From: Blastococcus sp. TF02A-35
GTDB taxonomy: Bacteria; Actinomycetota; Actinomycetes; Mycobacteriales; Geodermatophilaceae
Assembly (NCBI RefSeq): GCF_004571075.1
Contig: NZ_SPQP01000016.1
Location: 1-64,000 of the forward strand
Reading direction: 5' to 3'
DNA: 64,000 nucleotides
The notes under the pieces are model-generated. The model had not been told where the DNA came from, did no database searches, and saw only the letters and a list, made by a program, of their open reading frames with translations. The stretch's first letter is position 1; the number at the start of each line of letters is the position of its first letter. Positions 55,917-64,000 of the stretch are shown piece after piece. Made by a program: the position numbers and the translations under genes.

Positions 55917-56338
55917 GGCTGGAACCCCCAGCGGTAGGCGGCGATCTTCGCGGCGGAGCCGAGCACGGCCGAGAGCACGAAAGCCAGGTAGACCGCGTTG
56001 GCGATCCAGAAGTGGTCGGCCTCGACCAGGGAGAGCACGAGCGCGCCGACCCCGCCGACGACCAGGAAGGACTGGCCGACGTGCTCACCGAACCGGTCGA
56101 TCTCCCGGTCCCGCTGGTCCCGCGCGCCGGCGTCCTGCGGAGCGGCCGCCGCCAGCGGTACCTGCAGCACGATGTTCGCGACGATCGCGGCTCCGATGCT
56201 CCACAGCAGGGCGGCGACGTACGGCGTGCCGGCCACGTCACCCGTCACGCTCCGGCTCAGGATGACGACCACGTAGGCCGCGTAGGCACCGATCGAGACC
56301 AGGGCCATCAGCCAGGCCCGCTTCTCCTGGAACGCCAC
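55910..56338 (-). CDS. Four-helix membrane protein, partner of XRE regulator
   Basis: The 142-residue protein has four hydrophobic segments (about 8-30, 40-62, 85-108, 115-135) and no known domain that I recognise. The start was set at GTG 56338 because GGAGG lies five bases upstream; an upstream TTG (56356) without such a site is less likely. Pairs of membrane protein and XRE regulator are widespread. The membrane protein may sense an envelope signal. Confidence 0.7.
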   Translation of the reverse strand: MAFQEKRAWLMALVSIGAYAAYVVVILSRSVTGDVAGTPYVAALLWSIGAAIVANIVLQVPLAAAAPQDAGARDQRDREIDRFGEHVGQSFLVVGGVGALVLSLVEADHFWIANAVYLAFVLSAVLGSAAKIAAYRWGFQPW

Positions 56339-56373
56339 CACGACCTCCGATGTCAAAGATGCTGGACACGGAG

Positions 56374-56402
56374 AACGTAAAGCTATGCCGACATCGTGTC
56401 AA
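56374..56402 (-). promoter_or_regulatory. Strong SigA-type promoter of the three-gene cassette
   Basis: On the minus strand TTGACA (56402-56397) and TACGTT (56379-56374) are spaced by exactly 17 bp, the best match to a housekeeping promoter in the window. Transcription would start near 56367, giving a short leader with GGAGG. Confidence 0.75.
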
Positions 56403-56436
56403 GGATCGTTTACATAGCCCCACCCCGTGCAGACGA

Positions 56437-56472
56437 CGACGGCCCGGCTCCCAGGTGGAAGCCGGGCCGTCG
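56437..56472. terminator. Hairpin between arc and the cassette promoter
   Basis: A 13-bp perfect stem (56437-56449 with 56460-56472) with a 10-nt loop lies 18 bp after the arc stop (minus strand). No T-run. It probably stops arc transcription from entering the cassette. Confidence 0.6.
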
Positions 56473-56489
56473 GTCGACGTCGGTCGGTG

Positions 56490-58268
56490 CTACAGGTACT
56501 GGCCGGTGTTCGTGGCGGTGTCGATGGCCCGGCCCGCCTCGTTGCCCTTGCCGCTGATGAGCGTGCGGATGTAGACGATCCGCTCGCCCTTCTTGCCCGA
56601 GATCCGCGCCCAGTCGTCGGGGTTGGTGGTGTTGGGCAGGTCCTCGTTCTCCTTGAACTCGTCGAGGCACGCCGCCGTCAGGTGGCTGACCCGCAGCCCG
56701 CCGGCGCCGGTCTCCAGCTGCTCCTTGATCGCCATCTTCTTCGCCCGGTCGACGATGTTCTGCAGCATGGCGCCGGAGTTGAAGTCCTTGAAGTAGAGGA
56801 CCTCCTTGTCACCGTTGGCGTAGGTGACCTCGAGGAAGCGGTTCTCCTCGCTCTCGGTGTACATGCGCTCGACGGTGCGCTGGATCATCCCGGCGATCGT
56901 CGCCTCGCGGTTGCCGCCGTGCTCGGCCAGGTCGTCGGGGTTGATCGGCAGCGTCGGCGTCAGGTACTTGCTGAAGATGTCCCGCGCGGCCTCGGCGTCC
57001 GGCCGCTCGATCTTGATCTTCACGTCGAGCCGGCCGGGGCGGAGGATCGCCGGGTCGATCATGTCCTCCCGGTTGGAGGCCCCGATGACGATGACGTTCT
57101 CCAGGCCCTCGACGCCGTCGATCTCGCTGAGCAGCTGCGGCACGATCGTCGACTCGACGTCGGAGGAGACCCCGGACCCACGGGTCCGGAAGATCGAGTC
57201 CATCTCGTCGAAGAACACGATGACCGGCGTGCCCTCGCTGGCCTTCTCCCGCGCACGCTGGAAGACCAGGCGGATGTGCCGCTCGGTCTCGCCGACGTAC
57301 TTGTTGAGCAGCTCGGGGCCCTTGATGTTGAGGAAGTAGGACTTCCCCTGGCTCGTGTCGCCGTCGCCGCGCACCGCCGCGACCTTCTTGGCCAGCGAGT
57401 TGGCGACCGCCTTGGCGATCAGCGTCTTGCCGCACCCGGGCGGGCCGTAGAGCAGGATCCCCTTGGGCGGCCGCAGCTCGTACTCGCGGAACAGGTCCGC
57501 GTGCAGGAACGGCAGCTCCACGGCGTCGCGGATCTGCTCGATCTGCCGGGACAGACCCCCGATGTCGGTGTAGTCGATGTCGGGGACCTCCTCGAGGACG
57601 AGCTCCTCGACCTCGCTCTTGGGGATCCGCTCGTAGACGTAGCCCGAGCGGCTCTCCAGCAGCAGGGAGTCCCCGACGCGCAGCGGCTGCCCGGTCAGGG
57701 AGTCGGCGAGGTAGACCACGCGCTCCTCGTCGGTGTGCCCGATGACCAGCGCACGCTGCGTGACGCCGTCGATCGGCTCGAGCAGCTCCTTGAGCATGAC
57801 GACGTCGCCCTGGCGCTCGAACGACCGCGCCTCGACGACGTTCATCGCCTCGTTGAGCATGACCTCCTGGCCGGCGCGCAGAACGGTCACGTCGACGTTC
57901 GGCGAGACCGAGACCCGCAGCTTGCGGCCGGCGGTGAAGACGTCGACGGTGCCGTCGTCGTACCGGTTCAGGAAGACGCCGTAGCCGGACGGCGGCTGGC
58001 CGAGGCGGTCGACCTCCTCCTTGAGCGTGACCAGCTGCTCGCGGGCGTCCCGCAGCGTGCTGGCGAGCTTGTCGTTGCGCTCGGAGAGGAAGGCCGCGCG
58101 GCCCTCCGCCTCGGCGATCCGCTCCTCCAGCACGCGCACCTGGCGCGGGCTGTCGGACACCTTGCGGCGGAGCAGTCCGATCTCCTCCTCGAGGTAGGAG
58201 ATCTGAGTGAGCAGCGCAGCGACGTCACGCTCACGTCGCGCGTTCATCTCGTCGGGACCCAGGCCCAT
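56490..58268 (-). CDS. mpa: Proteasome-activating AAA ATPase (Mpa/ARC)
   Basis: The 592-residue ring ATPase unfolds pupylated proteins and feeds them to PrcBA. It has an N-terminal coiled coil (about 8-90), the tandem OB domains (about 95-235), and an AAA+ module with Walker A GPPGCGKT (Lys281) and Walker B FFDEMDS. It ends in GQYL, the tail that docks on the proteasome. ATG at 58268 has GGAGG six bases upstream; a GTG 15 bases upstream is rejected. Confidence 0.97.
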   Translation of the reverse strand: MGLGPDEMNARRERDVAALLTQISYLEEEIGLLRRKVSDSPRQVRVLEERIAEAEGRAAFLSERNDKLASTLRDAREQLVTLKEEVDRLGQPPSGYGVFLNRYDDGTVDVFTAGRKLRVSVSPNVDVTVLRAGQEVMLNEAMNVVEARSFERQGDVVMLKELLEPIDGVTQRALVIGHTDEERVVYLADSLTGQPLRVGDSLLLESRSGYVYERIPKSEVEELVLEEVPDIDYTDIGGLSRQIEQIRDAVELPFLHADLFREYELRPPKGILLYGPPGCGKTLIAKAVANSLAKKVAAVRGDGDTSQGKSYFLNIKGPELLNKYVGETERHIRLVFQRAREKASEGTPVIVFFDEMDSIFRTRGSGVSSDVESTIVPQLLSEIDGVEGLENVIVIGASNREDMIDPAILRPGRLDVKIKIERPDAEAARDIFSKYLTPTLPINPDDLAEHGGNREATIAGMIQRTVERMYTESEENRFLEVTYANGDKEVLYFKDFNSGAMLQNIVDRAKKMAIKEQLETGAGGLRVSHLTAACLDEFKENEDLPNTTNPDDWARISGKKGERIVYIRTLISGKGNEAGRAIDTATNTGQYL

Positions 58269-58375
58269 CACGCACCTCCGCACTTTCGGGGGAGCCAGGA
58301 CGCAAATCTATACACGCGCGACGACAGTTCGCCGTCGCCTCGCCAAGGCCGCTCGGGGGTGCTAGGGCGCGCCCG

Positions 58376-59392
<1,017 letters not shown>

Positions 59393-59393
59393 C

Positions 59394-59406
59394 TAGCCTC
59401 GGGTGC
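59394..59406 (+). promoter_or_regulatory. Leaderless-type -10 for recB-like gene
   Basis: TAGCCT is followed by 7 nt and ATG at 59407. Confidence 0.55.
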
Positions 59407-60357
59407 ATGACGGCGATGGTGCAGACCGACCCGCAGGCCGACGGCTCCGCAGCAGCGGACGCGCCGCCGGCCGAGGCGGCCACGGCGCCGCGTCGCCCGT
59501 CCCTCTCGCCCAGCCGGGCGGCGGACTTCAAGACCTGCCCGCTGCTGTACCGCTTCCGCACCATCGACCGGCTGCCCGAGAAGAAGAGCCTCGCCGCCGT
59601 CCGGGGCACGCTGGTGCACTCGGTGCTGGAGCGGCTGTACGACCTGCCGCCCGCCCAGCGGACGCCGGAGAGCGCGCTCGAGCTGCTGGAGCCGGCCTGG
59701 GGCGAGCTGCGCGAGGAGCCCGGCATCGCGGAGCTGTTCGCGGCCGCGGACGACGCCGGCGCCGAGACCGACGTGAACGCCCCCGAGTCGGTCGAGGCGT
59801 GGCTGGCCTCGGCCGGGAAGCTCGTCGAGAGGTACTTCACGCTGGAGGACCCGCGCCGCCTCCAGCCCGAGGCCCGCGAGGAGCTGGTCGAGGTCACGCT
59901 GCCCGACGGGCTGCTGCTGCGCGGCTACGTCGACCGGCTCGACGTCGCCCCGAACGGCGCGCTGCGCGTGGTCGACTACAAGACCGGCTCGATGCCGCGC
60001 GAGGCGTTCGAGTCCAAGGCGCTGTTCCAGATGAAGTTCTACGCGCTGGTGCTCTGGCGCACCCGCGGCGTGGTGGCGGCGCAGCTGAAGCTGCTCTACC
60101 TGGGTGACGGGGACGCCCTGACCTACGCTCCGGACGAGGCCGAGCTGGTCCGCTTCGAGCGCACGCTGCAGGCGATCTGGTCGGCGATCGAGCGCGCGGT
60201 GGAGACCGGCGAGTTCCGGCCCAACAAGACCCGGCTCTGCGGCTGGTGCGACCACCAGGCCCTGTGCCCGGCGTGGGGCGGCACTCCCCCGCCGTTCCCC
60301 GCCGAGGCAGCCGCGGCCGCCGGATGGCGGACCACGCTGCCCGTCACGCCGGTCTGA
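59407..60357 (+). CDS. RecB-family PD-(D/E)XK exonuclease with Fe-S cluster
   Basis: The 316-residue protein resembles the Rv2119 RecB-like nuclease. It has the nuclease motif ALRVVDYKTG and a Cys set typical of AddB-like iron-sulfur nucleases: Cys44 (KTCPLLYRFR) with Cys278, Cys281 and Cys287 (LCGWCDHQALC) at the C-terminus. No helicase domain is attached. It probably processes DNA ends in recombination or repair. The start is the ATG seven bases after TAGCCT. Confidence 0.9.
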   Translation: MTAMVQTDPQADGSAAADAPPAEAATAPRRPSLSPSRAADFKTCPLLYRFRTIDRLPEKKSLAAVRGTLVHSVLERLYDLPPAQRTPESALELLEPAWGELREEPGIAELFAAADDAGAETDVNAPESVEAWLASAGKLVERYFTLEDPRRLQPEAREELVEVTLPDGLLLRGYVDRLDVAPNGALRVVDYKTGSMPREAFESKALFQMKFYALVLWRTRGVVAAQLKLLYLGDGDALTYAPDEAELVRFERTLQAIWSAIERAVETGEFRPNKTRLCGWCDHQALCPAWGGTPPPFPAEAAAAAGWRTTLPVTPV

Positions 60358-60365
60358 CCGTCGAG

Positions 60366-60878
60366 GTGGCCCGCCGACCGGGGCGTGCGGTCTCGCCGTA
60401 CACGGAGCTCGACGTCCTGGTCGACGCGCTCCGGGCCATGGTGGCCGAGGTGATCGCCGCCCTCCCCACGGGCGCGGCCACCGTCATCGAGCGTCCCGAG
60501 CTGGCCATGAGGGCGGAGGGCACGGTCACGATCCGGCTGCAGCCCTCGGTGCCTCACGCAGCAGCCGTCGAGCTCACCCCGGACCACCACGACACCGTCT
60601 TCGTCGGGATCGGTCAGCACGGCTGGCTGGAGGTCTTCTTCCTGCCATCCGAATGGGCGGAGCTCGTCCCGGCCGTACGGGCGCTCGTCCATGCAGCCGC
60701 CGAGGGGCGCATCCGCGAGCGGAGCTGGGTCCGGCGCGGCAAGGAGTCCGGCGCACGGACCGAGCTGTTCGAGAACAACCGGTGGCGGGTGATCGGGGAC
60801 TCCGGGCGGACCCACCTCCGCCGCCGGACCGGTGTGCACGAGGAGCGCAGCGCACCCTGGGTGCTGACGGACACGTGA
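60366..60878 (+). CDS. Uncharacterised protein downstream of RecB-like gene
   Basis: The 170-residue soluble protein has a hydrophobic alpha/beta core around VFVGIGQHGWLEVFFLPSEW and an Arg-rich C-terminal half. I recognise no family. The GTG at 60366, eight bases after the nuclease stop, is tentative; an ATG at 60324 inside the nuclease gene is the alternative. Co-transcription with the nuclease is likely, a functional link only possible. Confidence 0.55.
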   Translation: MARRPGRAVSPYTELDVLVDALRAMVAEVIAALPTGAATVIERPELAMRAEGTVTIRLQPSVPHAAAVELTPDHHDTVFVGIGQHGWLEVFFLPSEWAELVPAVRALVHAAAEGRIRERSWVRRGKESGARTELFENNRWRVIGDSGRTHLRRRTGVHEERSAPWVLTDT

Positions 60879-60897
60879 CCCGGTCGGCGTCCGGCGC

Positions 60898-61602
60898 TCA
60901 GCGGCCGGCGAGCTCCACAGCCGCGCCGGCCGCCAGCACGTCGGCCAGCGTCGCGACGTCGGTCCCGGCGAGCGTCCCCACCAGCGTGAGGCCCGGCGCC
61001 GGTGGCACCGGCTGCATCGCGGGCACCCCGAGCACGGCCATCCCGGCCGCCAGCCCCGAGGTCACGCCCACCAGCGAGTCCTCGACCACCACGCACGCCG
61101 AGGGGTCGACGCCCAGGGCGGCGGCCGCCTGGAGGTAGGGCGCCGGGTCCGGCTTGCGTGCCGGCACCTCGTCCCCGCACACGGTGAGGTCGAACGGGTC
61201 GCCGCCCAGGTCCCGCGCGATGGTGCCGAGCACGATGTCGGCCAGCCGGCGCGGCGTCGTCGTCACCAGCGCCGTGCGAAGCCCGGCGCCGCGCACCGAC
61301 CCCAGCAGCTCGCGGGCACCTGGGCGCCACGGGATGCCGCCGGCCATCAGCTCCCCGGTCCGGTCCTCCACCCAGCGGGCGTCAGCCAGCAGCTGCTCCT
61401 CGGTGCGCACGACCCCGAGGTCGGCGTGCAGGACCTCCATCGACCGGCGCATGGAGGTGCCGACCGTCGCCGCGCGGGCCTCGGGCGACATCACGCCGCC
61501 CAGGGTGGCGGCGAGCTCGAACATCGCCTCGCCCCAGTACTCCTCGGTCTGCACCAGCGTGCCGTCCATGTCGAAGAGGACTGCGGCAAGCGTGCTCGGC
61601 AT
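60898..61602 (-). CDS. HAD-superfamily hydrolase (subfamily IA)
   Basis: The 234-residue phosphatase-like protein has the nucleophile motif VLFDMDGTLVQT (8-19), VTTTPRRL as motif II, ARKPDPAPYL with the Lys and VVEDSLVG as the acidic motif. The cap is the small alpha-helical type. The substrate is unknown. ATG at 61602 is preceded by AGGAAG. Confidence 0.9.
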   Translation of the reverse strand: MPSTLAAVLFDMDGTLVQTEEYWGEAMFELAATLGGVMSPEARAATVGTSMRRSMEVLHADLGVVRTEEQLLADARWVEDRTGELMAGGIPWRPGARELLGSVRGAGLRTALVTTTPRRLADIVLGTIARDLGGDPFDLTVCGDEVPARKPDPAPYLQAAAALGVDPSACVVVEDSLVGVTSGLAAGMAVLGVPAMQPVPPAPGLTLVGTLAGTDVATLADVLAAGAAVELAGR

Positions 61603-61755
61603 CTGGTCGGCGCTCTTCCTGTGGTGGTCCCGTGCCCCTGAGTGTCCCAGCCGGTCCGGTCCGTCGATGACGACGCCCCCCTCCTCGGGGGGATGTCACG
61701 GTGAACGTGCAGCTCAGCCCTCCAGGAGCCCCCCGGCCAGGACGATGACGGGCGG

Positions 61756-62736
61756 GTGAGGAGATCCACGGTCGAGCCGGCGGTGCGGGACGTCGCGTCC
61801 CTCCGCACGATGGCACGCACCCTGGCCCTGTTCTTCGTCGCCGGCGGGTGCACCGCGCTGCTGTCCGCGAGCGGTGGGAGCGACCACCCCGGGCGCCGCT
61901 GGGTCGTCGCCGGCGCGGGCCTGCTGGCCGTGGCTGTCGGCGCCGGCCTCTCCCGCTGGGGGGTGACCCTCTCCCGTCTCGTGCTCGGCGGCCTGGTCAC
62001 GGTCGGCTGCTCGCTGATCACGCTCGTGGTGCTGGTCAGCCCCGACTCGACCACCGCCGTGCTCTGCGCCTCGATCAGCACCTTCGTCGGCGTCATCGCC
62101 TGCTTCTTCGCCGACCGGCGCGTCGCGGTCGCCCACGTGGTGACCGCCGTCGTCAGCACCTCGGCGGCGCTGGTGCTGCGCGGCGACACGTCGCTCGTGA
62201 CCGCGGGCGCGCTCGCGGTCGTCGTGGTCACGCTCGCCTGCGTGACCCGGACCCTGGTCCTGCGCGCCTCCGACGCCGGGTCGGACGCGCTCACGGGGCT
62301 GGCGAACCGTCGCGGCTTCGACGAGGCGCTCGAGGAGCACACCTGGCGCTCCGACGCCCAGCTGTCGGCGGCGCTGCTCGACCTCGACCACTTCAAGCGC
62401 ATCAACGACACCGCCGGCCACGAGGCCGGCGACGCGCTGCTGCGCCGGGTCGCCGGCGCCTGGCGGCGGGAGCTGCCTCCGGGGGCGCTCCTGGCCCGGC
62501 ACGGCGGTGACGAGTTCGCGCTGCTGATGCCCGGCCTGTCGGGCACCGAGGCCCTGTCCGCGGTCCGCCGGCTCTGCTCCCTCGTCCCCGACGTCAGCGT
62601 CTCGGCGGGCGTCGCGGAGCGCCGCGCCGGGGACACCGCCGCACAGCTGATGCGCCGCGCGGACCTCGCGCTCTACCGGGTCAAGGCCGACGGTCGCGGC
62701 GCAGCGGCGCTGCACACCGAGACCGCCGTCGGCTGA
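61756..62736 (+). CDS. Diguanylate cyclase with membrane N-terminus
   Basis: The 326-residue protein has about six hydrophobic segments in the first 170 residues (a MASE-like membrane sensor), DALTGLANRRGFDEAL at the start of the GGDEF domain, DLDHFKRINDTAGHEAGD, and an intact active motif HGGDEF (GGDEF at 250-254). The RxxD inhibition site five residues upstream is PPGA, so product inhibition is absent. It makes cyclic di-GMP in response to a membrane signal; no partner is nearby. GTG at 61756 is tentative. Confidence 0.9.
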   Translation: MRRSTVEPAVRDVASLRTMARTLALFFVAGGCTALLSASGGSDHPGRRWVVAGAGLLAVAVGAGLSRWGVTLSRLVLGGLVTVGCSLITLVVLVSPDSTTAVLCASISTFVGVIACFFADRRVAVAHVVTAVVSTSAALVLRGDTSLVTAGALAVVVVTLACVTRTLVLRASDAGSDALTGLANRRGFDEALEEHTWRSDAQLSAALLDLDHFKRINDTAGHEAGDALLRRVAGAWRRELPPGALLARHGGDEFALLMPGLSGTEALSAVRRLCSLVPDVSVSAGVAERRAGDTAAQLMRRADLALYRVKADGRGAAALHTETAVG

Positions 62737-62769
62737 GCCGCCGTCCCGCCGGAGCACGGCGGCCGCGGG

Positions 62770-63444
62770 TCAGGCCGGGCGCGTCCCGGTCAGGGTGGCG
62801 AACGCGATCACGTTGTCCTCGTAGCTGCGCGCGCCGGAGTCGAAGTCGCCCCCGCAGGTGATGAGCCGCAGCTGGGAGTCGTCGGTGTTGCCGTAGACCT
62901 CGAGGGTCGGGAAGTCGTCCTTCGGGTGCACCTCGACCCGGTCGACGGCGAACACCGCGACCGTGCCGTCCGCTCGGGTCACCGTCACCTCGGAGCCGGG
63001 CTCCAGGGCACCGAGGTCGAAGAAGACCCCCGGGCCGTGCTCGGCGGAGTCCACGTGCCCGAGGATGACCGCGGGCCCCACCTCGCCGGGGGCCGGTCCT
63101 CGCTGGTACCAGCCGGCCTGGTCGTCCGGGGCGAGCGGCGGCACCTCGACGGTGCCGTCGTCGTTCAGGTCCAGGCGGAGCAGGTCGCTGGTGACGTCGA
63201 TGCTCGGGATGCCCACCGAGACGGGGTCGGCGACCTGGGCGGGCGGCGCGTCGGCAGGCGTCCCGGGCTGCCCGGTCGGCGCGGGCACGGCCGGCTGGGA
63301 GCGTTCGGTGCTCGCTGCCGGCGCCGGGGCCTCCTGCTGACCGTTCACCCCGACCACGACGGCGACGACGGCCACGACCGCGAGCGCGACGGCCAGGGCC
63401 GCCCACCACGTGCGGGGGCCCGGACGGCGGCTGCTCTGGGTCAC
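62770..63444 (-). CDS. Class F-like sortase
   Basis: The 224-residue protein has an N-terminal membrane anchor (about 12-35), a Pro/Ala-rich linker and a sortase domain with the catalytic residues His130 (LGHVDSA), Cys197 (LITCGG) and Arg206 (SGARSYEDN). It attaches secreted proteins to the cell wall or one another. GTG at 63444 has GGAGG upstream. The next gene upstream encodes a plausible surface protein. Confidence 0.92.
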   Translation of the reverse strand: MTQSSRRPGPRTWWAALAVALAVVAVVAVVVGVNGQQEAPAPAASTERSQPAVPAPTGQPGTPADAPPAQVADPVSVGIPSIDVTSDLLRLDLNDDGTVEVPPLAPDDQAGWYQRGPAPGEVGPAVILGHVDSAEHGPGVFFDLGALEPGSEVTVTRADGTVAVFAVDRVEVHPKDDFPTLEVYGNTDDSQLRLITCGGDFDSGARSYEDNVIAFATLTGTRPA

Positions 63445-63472
63445 GCGGTTCCTCCGGATCGTGGGGGTGGGG

Positions 63473-63510
63473 CCGGGGCCGCACGGGAGACCTCTCCCGT
63501 GCGGCCCCGG
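63473..63510. terminator. 18-bp hairpin between surface protein and sortase genes
   Basis: Left arm 63473-63490 and right arm 63493-63510 are perfect complements with a 2-nt loop. It would lower read-through from the surface-protein gene into the sortase gene. Confidence 0.65.
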
Positions 63511-63518
63511 GTGCCGGG

Positions 63519-64000
63519 TCAGGCCTGCTCGGCCTGACGGCGGCGGTAGGCGATCGCACCGGCGGCGGCCGCACCGGTCAGCGCGACGGCGCTGATGCCG
63601 AAGGCGGCCTGCTGCTCGATGCCGGACGTGGCACCCGCACCGGTCTCGGCGCCACCGCTGGGCGCGGTGCCCATCTGCGCGGCCTTCAGCGGGCCGCACG
63701 CGGCGGGAGCGGTGGCCTCCATGGGCAGCGACGGGTCCAGGTCGCTCTTGACGTTGCCGTCGTAGGCGCCCGAACCGTCCTTGTCCACACCGTGCACCAC
63801 CAGGACGGCGGTCCCGGCCTCGAACGCGGCGTGCACGTCCGGGGTGACGTCGAAGGTGCGCTCGTAGGTGAGCGTGCCGCCCTCGGCGGTCGGGAAGCGG
63901 TCGACCGCGAGCCCGCTGTCGGGGCTGGTGTCCCCGGTCGTGGTCAGCGACGTGCCGATGGCGCCGTAGTACTTCGCGGCCTCGGTGACGCTGACGAAGC
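63519..64000 (-). CDS. C-terminal part of secreted/surface protein, CHRD-like
   Basis: The reading frame is open to the end of the window, so the start lies beyond it. The visible about 160 residues include TYERTFDVTPDVHAAFEAG, VLVVHGVDKDGSGAYDGNV and PAACGPL, resembling proteins annotated with CHRD-type domains. A Gly/Ala/Thr-rich linker, a C-terminal membrane helix (about the last 30 residues) and RRRQAEQA follow. That tail looks like a sortase sorting signal but has no LPXTG. The sortase gene follows on the same strand. Confidence 0.65.
   Translation of the reverse strand, partial: FVSVTEAAKYYGAIGTSLTTTGDTSPDSGLAVDRFPTAEGGTLTYERTFDVTPDVHAAFEAGTAVLVVHGVDKDGSGAYDGNVKSDLDPSLPMEATAPAACGPLKAAQMGTAPSGGAETGAGATSGIEQQAAFGISAVALTGAAAAGAIAYRRRQAEQA

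Overview
The window is very GC-rich DNA with dense, actinobacterial gene content: a Pup-proteasome locus, RbpA, a GarA-type FHA protein, PafBC, and many GTG starts. The mix of conserved actinobacterial clusters and accessory genes suits the Geodermatophilaceae (Blastococcus, Geodermatophilus or Modestobacter), but that assignment is inference. I see no rRNA, tRNA, CRISPR array or insertion sequence.

Layout. (1) 1-7.3 kb: the block DUF881 - gcvH - garA - ftsR - bifunctional nuclease - resR - gcvP has the order of M. tuberculosis Rv1825-Rv1832. Its left edge is odd: bases 2-124 read on the minus strand as a fragment of a PhnD-type binding protein, where the small basic protein gene would be expected. 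(2) 7.3-20 kb: DinB-like protein, coaA, GNAT, YbhB, a sugar-phosphorylase pair (beta-phosphoglucomutase + GH65), an M50 protease, a two-component system and an ABC-2 exporter. (3) 20-29.5 kb: uncharacterised genes, a 0.5 kb gene-free stretch with a perfect 24-bp inverted repeat, a lipid cassette (GDPD, acyltransferase), MFS, tdk, rbpA behind a SigR-type promoter, fxsA, and the ppm-lnt lipoprotein/mannosylation pair. (4) 29.9-39 kb: amidohydrolase, GNAT, acyltransferase, YbdK ligase, a possible degenerate tyrosine recombinase, an Rv2578c-type radical SAM gene with a LexA-box-like site, Lrp, Xaa-Pro peptidase and a 5'-3' exonuclease. (5) 39-60 kb: the proteasome super-locus. On the minus strand it runs mpa/arc - [membrane protein, XRE regulator, alcohol dehydrogenase] - dop - pup - endonuclease VII-like - prcB - prcA - small protein - pafA, then (after a plus-strand DUF3866 gene) pafB - pafC - small membrane protein - tatA - tatC - lipid kinase - helY - DUF4333. 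trmI and a RecB-family nuclease flank mpa. (6) 60-64 kb: orphan protein, HAD phosphatase, diguanylate cyclase, class F-like sortase and the C-terminal part of a probable surface protein.

How the genes work together. PafA ligates Pup, Dop deamidates and removes it, Mpa/ARC unfolds pupylated proteins and PrcBA degrades them. PafB/PafC are known in mycobacteria as a DNA-damage transcription activator. With the endonuclease VII-like gene, RecB-like nuclease, HelY helicase, the exonuclease and the LexA-like box nearby, much of 35-60 kb links protein turnover to DNA repair. At least 17 genes begin 6-8 nt after a TANNNT element, usually TAGNNT, which suggests widespread leaderless transcription. Start codons below were chosen using either that spacing or a Shine-Dalgarno sequence.
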